In this document: positions 55,640 through 64,000 of the stretch, piece by piece
Layout: each line of letters begins with the position of its first letter
How positions within the stretch are numbered: the first letter of the stretch is position 1
Assembly (NCBI GenBank): GCA_020747065.1
Contig: JAGMVK010000015.1
Location: 1,240,001-1,304,000 of the forward strand
Length of the DNA: 64,000 bases
Direction of reading: 5' to 3'
Origin: Cadophora sp. MPI-SDFR-AT-0126
Taxonomy: Eukaryota > Ascomycota > Leotiomycetes > Helotiales > Ploettnerulaceae
Translations under genes and position numbers: made by a program
Notes under the pieces: model-generated
What the model was told of the DNA's origin: nothing
Databases searched by the model: none
Seen by the model: only the letters and a program-made list of their open reading frames with translations

Positions 55640-56350
55640 CTATTATATTTGGATTATCTCGTATTTTCGAGGAGAAGTTATACGATAAGTCGAACTATTC
55701 TTAAGGGACTACTTCGAATATAAGGATGCTTACGGAAGTATGCTCACGATAAAGATTATGTTCGGAAGATAGATTGAGTTCAAACGAGAGATACGCCGTA
55801 TATTCAGCGATATTAACGAAGTAAAAATAATAGAGATATATTTATATAATTTTAAGCAAACTAGTAGTATAGTGGTTTATACTACGGAATTCCAGAAGTA
55901 TACTAATAAGATAAGTTAGAACTCGTAATCTTTTTTTAGCTATTATAAGAGAGGACTTAAGGATTATATCCGATTAGAACTTATTAGGATTAAATTATTA
56001 GCGGCGGATATCGTTACTTTAATCGAATAAATTGTTCGTATTAATAACCGGATTTACGAGTTTAAACGAGAGTAATAAACTTATAAAAAAGTAATTATAA
56101 GTAGCGTGGAAATTATCAGAATAAGAATCGCGAATAGCACCGCGATTTTAAAAAGAATTATTAGTTAAACCTTAGATAACTCGACGCGACTTTTCGTAAA
56201 AGCACCGAGAAACTACGAAAGTAAAGCTTAACAAAAGACGTTTTAAATAAGAAGCGAGAGAAGAAGCTATGCTTCGATTACGACTTTTTTAGTTATATAA
56301 CTAACTTTTACCGAAACAAGAAATCGTGGAATAATAAGAAACAAGTCAGC
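55640..56350 (+). pseudogene. Ty3/gypsy gag relic
   Basis: Plus-strand pieces: FLRDYFEYKDAYGSMLTIKI, IEFKREIRRIFSDINEV, YTTEFQKYTNKIS, YYKRGLKDYIRLELIRI and INNRIYEFKRE, as in gypsy retrotransposon gag, followed by a decayed CCHC knuckle (KKLCFDYDFFSYITNFYRNK, with two of the three metal-binding cysteines or histidines lost). Stops fall on Trp and Gln positions. No pol in the same orientation follows. Confidence 0.72.
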
Positions 56351-58260
56351 GTTATAATACGAGAAAGTTATAATACTTCTAATGTTAGTCCATAGGCCTA
56401 TATAGGATATGTCTTAGCTAGAATAGGGGGTAGGACTACTTACGGAGGCGATTCAGTGGTATTTCAGAGGCAATATATAGTTTAGTATTTCCTACCCCCT
56501 CTTAGAAATACATAGATTTTCTATACTATTAAGCTTAATATACATATATATAATATTTATATTTAATTCTTGGCTTATATTTAGTATTAAACTAATACTA
56601 ATTAGTAGTTAATATATATTATAGAGTAGATAGGTTATAGTAAGAAAAGTAGTAATTTTAATATTAAGTACTTAACTATACTTAATAGGTAATTCTTTGA
56701 AACTGAATTAATAAGTAGTGATTTAGGAGTAAGGGATAGGTATTATATTTAGACTATAAATCTTATACACTTATATATATAATAATAATAGCGATTTCTC
56801 TTTAATAATTATTAAGTTAATTACTTAACTCTAGTTAAAGAGCTTTTAAATAAATAATACTATATCTAGAAGATTACTAATTTAGATATAAACTATAGTT
56901 AAAGAAATACTAATTGTTTTAGATTAGAAAAAAAAAGTAGAGAAGGAAGAGGAAGCAGCGAAAGTAGTATAGATAAGGCTAAAGCTAATAAAGGAACTAC
57001 TAGAGGATCTAATTAAGCTTTCGTAGGAATTTTAGAAGCTCTTTTACGATAATAGTAAGAAGGGCGAGTTCCTTTTCTAAGACTATTAGGAGTACTTTAG
57101 AAATTAGTTTTCTTTCTCTTTTTCTTAGATAAGGAAATTAGAGCGGATTATACTATAAGATATATTGTAAGCTAATAGTATTTATATATAATAGAATAAA
57201 GCACTAATATCTATTATATTAGCTTAGATAGTATAAGCTAAAGATAATATTTAATTAAAGAATTAATTAAGGTTATAGATTTAGAATACTTTTAAGATAG
57301 TATTAAACTAGATTTAGAGTACTTACTAAGTAACGATCTTAATTACCTAAACACTTTACTAGAGAGTACTTTTACTATATTAATGTAGTAAACTAATAGT
57401 AGTAATTAATTCTATTAAATCAATTACTCTAGAGAAGGAAAAGGGGACGCGCTAATATATTTAATTAAGAAGTAATTTCCTAAGAACCGAGGTGTTTTAA
57501 AGCTTAGATAATTTTACTACCTCTATCTATATAAAACTTATTATTCCAGATAATAATTTATATAGCGTAATACTATTAGTTTATATAAAGAGAGAGTTCT
57601 TATTTACTCCTGGGAGAGGATTCCTAAATATAGTACTAATATAGAGACTAAATGAGAATCTGTTACTGAATCTAGTACTAGCCCCGGATATATACCTATA
57701 GGATAAGTCTTTGCTTTTATTTGTAAGACTTAGATCTAATAAACTATATACAGAGTAGATATAATTATTCTAGTATATCTAGAATATATTAACGTAGGGC
57801 TAATTAAAGTCCTTAGTAAGCCTTAGTAAAATATATATAAAAGAGCTTTAGTATAGTAAGTTTAAAGATTACTTAGATAAGAAACTATATATCTTTACTA
57901 ATTTTTACTAAAAAGCTAGCGTTAACTATAATATTTAGTACTAAGTATTTTTAATAATACTTTAGAATAGAGTAAGTTTATATTATTATTAGTACCTATA
58001 GAATAAGAGGTATAAATTTAATAATCTTATTAAAGTAATATATACTAACTTTAAGATAAAGAAAAGAGCTAACTAATTCCTTAGTTACTAATTTAGCTTA
58101 ATTTTCTTATTATTTCAAGCTAAGTCTTACTAGAAAGGTAGGCTAATTTTAGCTTAGTTAAAGAGCTTTACTAAAGAACTATAAAGTATCTAACTTAGCT
58201 TTAAAAATAATAATATATAAAATAATAAGATATTATATAATAAGCTTATATAGGAAGTAT
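56351..58260. repeat. AT-rich RIP-degraded block
   Basis: Stops in all frames. A Lys/Glu-rich stretch near 56940-57000 (EKEEEAAKVV) suggests an old gag-like or structural protein. GC-rich islands with AGGGGGTAGG and CCTACCCCC at about 56427 and 56490 form a possible stem or LTR remnant. No family assigned. Confidence 0.5.
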
Positions 58261-61200
58261 TGTGGAGGGGAGGACCCCAATCCCCCATACGACAAGAGGG
58301 TAGTAAATGCAAGGTACATAAGGTATAAGGTTTAAGAAATAACAGATAGACGAAATTAAAAGATATTATATATCTAAAGAGTACAAATTATTAATTAGAG
58401 AAAGAAGTGTAAATCCTATTAGAAGGAAAAGTACTATTATTAATGATAAAATCTCTTAAAGAAGGTCTTAACTTAAGTATAATACGGAGTGTATAAGTCA
58501 GGTAATAAAAGTTTTACTAAGCTAATCCCTACTATATGCGTTCCCTCCTTTAAAAACTCGCCCCCGAGTATTATAGTAAACGAATGTAGTAAGGCTAGGC
58601 TATTTTTAAAAGTATTAAATCTCTAGAAGTAAAAGTAAAGGTCTGTAGTGCAGAAGTAATATTAAAGTTATATAAGGCCTAAACTATTATCAGTCTTAGT
58701 AAAATCGCAAATAAAGGTTTACTTAGCTTACCTTTATAAGGTTATTCTCTACTATAATACCTTTATCTTCTTCCTTAACTTTTATAACTATAACTCCTTT
58801 ACTACCTCCTTCCTTCTCTTTACTTAATAAGCTCTATAACCCTTTTTAAAGCTGCGTAGGAAGCTTCTTTATTTTTTCTTACTACTATACGTGTTCCCCT
58901 AGCGATAAAGACTAAGTTATAGCTACTTTTCTCCTCTAAGAGCTTACTTCTAAGAGTAAATAATCTTTAAGGAAGTTATAAGAGTAGCGCTACTTTTTCT
59001 TTAACTAAAGTAAGTATAGAGCTTTATTACTCTTTTATTCTAATCTCTTTTCTTCTAATCTTATAATCTTAAGATCAGGCTTAAGATTAAGACTAATAAT
59101 CTCTAGTACTTAACTTAAATTAAGTAGCTCTAAGCTCTTTAACCTCTATTAACTATACCTCCCTCTTTTTATATAGCTCTTATATACCTAAACCTTATAC
59201 TAAAGTCTTAATCTATAAGTTTTAAAATATAAATCTTTAAGTTAAAGATGCTATTTTCTTTAATTAAGTTAAGTTAATTTCTTTACCTTTATTTCCCTTC
59301 TATTAATTACCTCATATATAGACTAGATCTCTATACTAACTTATACTAATTTTCTATAGAGGTCTTTACCTCTTTAATAAGCTTAGTAATATCAGAGCTT
59401 CTCTAAGTAAGGTTTCCTTTTTCTATATTATATCTTTAGCTATACTATTACTTTTCTAGGCTCAGATCTTAATTACCTTACTTTATAATAGTCTCTTACT
59501 CTACTATAATAAATATCTCTCAGGGAAAGGGCTCTCTAAGTTACTTAGTAAGTTTCTATCCTCCCTTCTTCCTAAAACATATTAATTTTAGCAATATCTT
59601 TACAAGTTCCGTCGTATAACTTTTAATCTAAAGTACTTAAGTATATAACTACTAACTCTACCTTATATAACTAAGTTCTCTTTCCTAATTCCCTTACTCT
59701 TTATTCTCTTACTAAGTTAATATTACTGCTAACCTCTAAGTACTAGTGACTAAGACGTATCTAACTTAATAACTCCCCTCCTATACCTAGTAATAATCTC
59801 TTACCTTACTATTATAAATATATACTTTAAGTATATATATACTTATAAGATTAGAGGTCTAAGTAATTAATAAGAAAGCTAATATATTAAAAAAAGCAAG
59901 GATTATTAGATTCTTACTAAAGTAATAGGAGTTACTAAAGCTATCTTTACTATTAAGTATCTTTTCTTAGTTCTGAGGCTTTCTTACTAGGATATAAGAC
60001 TTATTAAGTTACTAGAGGAATTTACTAATATCTTAGAAAGTAAGGACTATTATAAAGACTTAAGAGTAATAGAAGTTACTCTTATTTTTAAATACTATTA
60101 AGGCTTCTTCTTAATTAATATCTAGCTATAGTAATTTCCGTTTAATATAGAGGCTATTTGCTATAAAGGGTATTCACTAGAAGTAGGCCTAACTCTCTTA
60201 TCTTTAGAGTATAAGTATAGTATACTAAAGGGTGATAGCTATTATAGGTTTATTCGCTTTTTAGTCTAGTAATAGTCTTAGGTATATTTAATAGCTCTTA
60301 AAAGACATATAGGTTTATTACTAACTCTATTATCTTAAGAGCCAGCTAGTTGGAGCTTTTAACTTAGGTTACTTGCTTTAGTAAAGGCACTTTAAGTATA
60401 TTACATAGGCTTATAGATTCTAACTCTATTATATTATATCTGCACTTCTTACGTTAATACTCTTACTAGCACTTAGGCTATAGTAAACCTTATAAGCTAT
60501 GTTCTTTCTATTCGCTCCTCTCTAAGAAAATAAAGATAATATAAATAAGGGCCCAGACCTAGTAAGCATAACTAAAGTTAAGCTAATCTAGAGGTAGATT
60601 AATACTTCTTCCTCTAGTGAAGTTACTTTATTAAAAGCTATTAGCTAATAGTATATTTAGGCTTTTAATACGTAGGGAACTCTAATCCTTAGGTGATTCT
60701 AAGGCGCAAAGATATTAGCTTTATAGGGATAAGCTAGAGAGCTTTTATCTTTAATAAGATCTTGCTTAGCGAGTACTGTATTTTCTTGGAAGCTATAGTA
60801 ATAACTTAACTAGTAGGAAACCACTAGAACAGTAAATAGCGCAGGTAGTCCTGGGTTTAAGGTAATTTAAATCTCTTTAGTTCTATATATAATTTACAAG
60901 GAAAAAGGTTTTATAAAGCTAGTAGAATTAAGGTTTTCATTACCTTCTATTAGTAGATTTCCTTCTTTAAGTTACTTTTAATAATAGATCAGAGATCTTT
61001 ATTACTAAGTAAAGCTTTTCTATTATTAGTACTATTAGTATTAGTAATATTTACCTTAAGGGATATCTTTTATTTATAGTCTTAAGGAAATCCTTTATTT
61101 TTTACTAGCTATTCTTCTAGGGGCTTTTAGATAAGGGATTTAGTAGATTATTTTAAGAAAGCGGCGCTTAAATAGGGAGTACTTTATATTAACCTTTATA

Positions 61201-64000
61201 TATAGGGGACAGACTTTTCACTACTTACTTCTAGAGTATACACTTAAAGCTATTATAGTTAATTATTAGAACATATAAATCAGGCCTATCTTACCTTCTT
61301 ATTTAATAAGTAGCTTATTATTAACTCTGCGAAAGGTACTAGTAATAATAGAGAGTTCTATAGTTTATATTATATACTCAAGGGAGTTATTAGCGCTGAC
61401 ATAGGTGATATTTAGCCTTATATTAAATAGTTATTCCGTAGGGCTAGATTATACTCTAATATTTCAGGGGCGTTTAGGCTCTACCTCTTACTAGCTTTTC
61501 ATATCTTAGTAGTTTATATACTCTCTAAGTACCTATAAATAATACTATAGCGAATTAAAGCTGCTCTAAATAGTACTAGTAGAGATAAGTACTAGTAGTA
61601 CTAGCAATTATTTTCCTATTTTAAAGAATTAATATCCTCGCTATTAGAGGTACTATTCTAAAATTAACTATACTAAGATTACCTTATATTAGTTTTATTA
61701 GCTCTATAAGATTTTTAGGATTCTAATAATAATTTTATTATTTCGTCTAATTTAAATAGTAAGTGTATTAGAAGTATTTATACTAGAATTACTATTATTA
61801 TTACTGAAGTATTATTAGCAGGGGTTTTCTAGGCCTGATTTAGTACTAACCTCTCTCTCTTAGTTACTAAGGTAAGCGATAGATTTAGCGTCTTTAGCGC
61901 TATAGATAAACTTCTTTTATACGTAAAATAGTTTTAGTATACTTCTAGTAAAGGTTAATTAAAGCTAGGGGCTATCAGGTCTTAGTTCTTTAAGCTTATA
62001 GTAACTCTTTTCAGTGTTAGCTTATGCTATTTTATATAGTCCTAATTACCGGAAATCTAAAGCTCTTTATATTAACTTATTAATTTCTTTTATTAAATTA
62101 TATTAAAGAACTATATCTTTAACTTAAAATAGTCTCTATTAAATATTATACTTATTATTAAAAGTATCTCGACCCTCTTATCTACGGCGGCTTTTACGTA
62201 GTATTACTTTGTTAATATTTTCTTACTATATTTAAAACTGAATCGCTCTAAATTATAATAACTTTAATTAATTAATAACTTCTTTTATAAATAAAGTTCT
62301 TTAGGTAAAGTATTATATTTCTATAGGAAGGATAGGTTCTCTACTATAAACTATATAGAAGGATATAAAGCTTATAGGTCCGTGTACTATTATTTAATCC
62401 GTAAATAATACTACTGAAAGGTTTTTAATCTACTGATTTTCTATCTTAAAGAAAGTATTTTTAATCAGCTTATAGCTTTATTTAGCTATACTATTTACTC
62501 TTAAGTTATAAGCTAATACCTATATATATTATATCTTTATTCTATTTAGGAACTAAATTACTTCTTCTATATTCTCTTTACCTCCGTTAACTACTAATCT
62601 CTAGAATAGGCTATAGCGGTAAATAATATCTTCCTAAATAAAAGTAACTATAATTACCGCTATCTTATATATAAGAGCCTATACCTTAATCTAACTACTT
62701 ATATCGTTCCTAGTAATAACTAAATATTACTTTCCTTATTATTTAGTTATATAAGTAATATTTAGGGCCTACTTCTTTATTAAACTATTAGAAGCTATAA
62801 GGAAAAGAGGCTCTTCTTATTATCTTAGTGATCTTAGTTAGTATTTTAGGTAAGTTTAAACGAAATTTATAGTATTTTTATAGTACTCCTTTTAAAAGTA
62901 GCGTATAGAAATACAGTAATAAGTACTTTCTCTCCCTTTATAACTAGAGTTATTATAATAACTTCGAAGAATCCGTGCTTTATCTCGATTAGTATTAATT
63001 ACAAGCCTAATAAAAGCTTCTTTTATTAGTAGTTTCTAGATTTTCCGGCCGTGTACTTTAAAATTTAGAGCTTCTTTCTTAAAGGCACGAAAAGTCTTTT
63101 AATCTATTCCTTTTAGGGTTCTAAGTGTTATTAAGTATAAGGCGATTTATATAAAGTAGTTAGAGTACTTAGAAGAAGAAACCAGGAACTTATATTTAGT
63201 ATTTAATCTTATATCAGAAGTATTACTAAAGCTTTTTGTAAGCTCTTTGCCTTCTTTAAGTTATTATACTTATGCTCTTATATCTTAAAGAATAGCGTTC
63301 TGTTTTATTAATTCCGGGTCTATTTTAACTGCCTCCTTTACTTAGTTAAGCTTTATAGAGTAAATCTTATAAGCTCTAGGCTCTGAAAGAATCTAATTTT
63401 TGTTATTATTAGAAGTATTATTATTATAATCCGTGTTATTTAAGTATCTAAGCCTCTTAGAAAGAGTATCTGTAGTAGTATATATAAAGCCTTTAATATA
63501 CCGAACTTCGAAATTAAAGAGCCTTATCTAAGTAAGCTATTTTGTAAGTATAGCTCCAGGGTAATTATTAATAGCGCTATTAAATTATACTACTAGGGTA
63601 TTAGCATTTGTTTTCAGAATAAAGTGTACTCCTATAAGCTAAATCTTCAGCTTCTTTAGAATATAAAGCACTCCTTTATACTCTTTCTTTATAGTATTGT
63701 AATTACGTTTAGCCTTATTCCAGTATCTACTCTTATACTATATAGAGCGTACTTATTTATTATCGAGGTCTCTCTAGCCTAGGTAACCTCCCTAGCTAAA
63801 TCTACTAAAGTTAATTGCTACTATTATTTCTCTAGTATCCTTACTATAATCGACCTTATAAAGTACTAGAGCTATATAAAGAGTATCTTAAAGTCTCTTT
63901 ATTACTTTTTCGGTAGGCCCTTTAGGTTTAAATAGAAAGGAGATTCCCTTTCTTAAAAGATTATAAAGGAGTTTAGCGATATATTAAAAGTCTTTAATCT
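58261..64000 (-). mobile_element. RIP-degraded Ty3/gypsy element running off the window
   Basis: Minus-strand polymerase of a gypsy element distinct from the one at 30.3-37.3 kb. The left boundary is not proven; a GC-richer segment starting TGTGGAGGGGAGGACCCC at 58264 could be an LTR tip. From about 58.6 to 62.0 kb only AT-rich relic sequence is seen. Confidence 0.65.
62820..64000 (-). pseudogene. Degraded gypsy RNase H and integrase zinc domain
   Basis: Minus-strand readings: LIGVHFILKTNANTLVV, then LFNFEVRYIKGFIYTTTDTL and SKRLRYL (RNase H end and connection, about 63430-63660); then ARILRSYYNNSSYKGRESTY and KEYYKNTINFV (integrase H2C2 zinc domain, about 62820-62960). This is the Ty3/gypsy order RNase H then integrase. 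Stops replace Gln and Trp codons. The reverse transcriptase lies beyond the window end. Confidence 0.75.

Overview
This window reads as nuclear DNA of a filamentous ascomycete (Pezizomycotina). Genes are split by short introns (about 46-176 bp) with GTAAGT-type donors, and the recognisable proteins belong to fungal families. Large blocks are extremely AT/TpA-rich, and the transposon copies in them carry dense C-to-T/G-to-A transitions and many in-frame stops, which is the usual mark of repeat-induced point mutation (RIP). The species cannot be named from the sequence. The layout alternates GC-equilibrated gene islands with AT-rich transposon graveyards. I rebuilt all spliced gene models by hand from splice sites and frame continuity.

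Region by region: 0.4-1.0 kb, a Ser/Thr/Lys-rich putative extracellular protein (minus). 2.05-4.2 kb, AT-rich relic. 4.37-8.16 kb, a transposon stack: a pogo/Fot-type element with an uninterrupted 554-aa transposase, then a LINE reverse-transcriptase fragment split by a Tc1/mariner element with 27-bp perfect inverted ends. 10.67-10.97 kb, a two-exon gene for a 63-aa small secreted cysteine-rich protein. 11.9-13.1 kb, RIP relic holding a Myb/SANT-like fragment. 14.19-15.79 kb, a RIP-degraded Tc1/mariner element. 16.09-17.65 kb, a FAD monooxygenase. 18.22-18.93 kb, a foldback element. 19.86-20.41 kb, an unknown protein. 21.34-23.27 kb, a five-exon membrane-anchored aspartic-protease-like protein lacking the first catalytic Asp. 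24.65-29.90 kb, a divergent pair: a sugar transporter and a GH78-like alpha-L-rhamnosidase around a roughly 600-bp shared promoter, each with one apparent single-base frameshift.

30.28-37.26 kb is a full-length RIP-degraded Ty3/gypsy element (minus) with 288-bp LTRs. 37.90-38.17 kb is a solo LTR with a 5-bp target duplication. Then come an OrsD/DUF3505-like gene fragment, a conserved six-helix membrane protein (40.95-42.13 kb), an (ATT)27 microsatellite, an unrecognised gene, a second foldback element (44.24-44.94 kb), a cytochrome P450 pseudogene (45.07-46.81 kb), a 190-bp tandem duplication, a SnoaL-like protein (47.77-48.61 kb) and an Old Yellow Enzyme-type oxidoreductase (49.39-50.77 kb). 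From 50.9 kb to the end is transposon graveyard: a piggyBac transposase relic interrupted by a RIP-degraded copy of the same pogo family seen at 4.4 kb, a second piggyBac fragment, a gypsy gag relic, and a minus-strand gypsy pol running off the end.

How the genes relate: the transporter/rhamnosidase pair looks like a small rhamnoside-use module. The monooxygenase, P450, SnoaL-like protein and OYE are enzyme types common in secondary metabolism, but they are scattered and no backbone synthase is present, so a cluster is only a guess. The most useful new observations are the small secreted cysteine-rich protein, the paired foldback elements, the pogo family with internally repeated ends plus a zinc-knuckle transposase, and an antisense coding relic inside the gypsy element.
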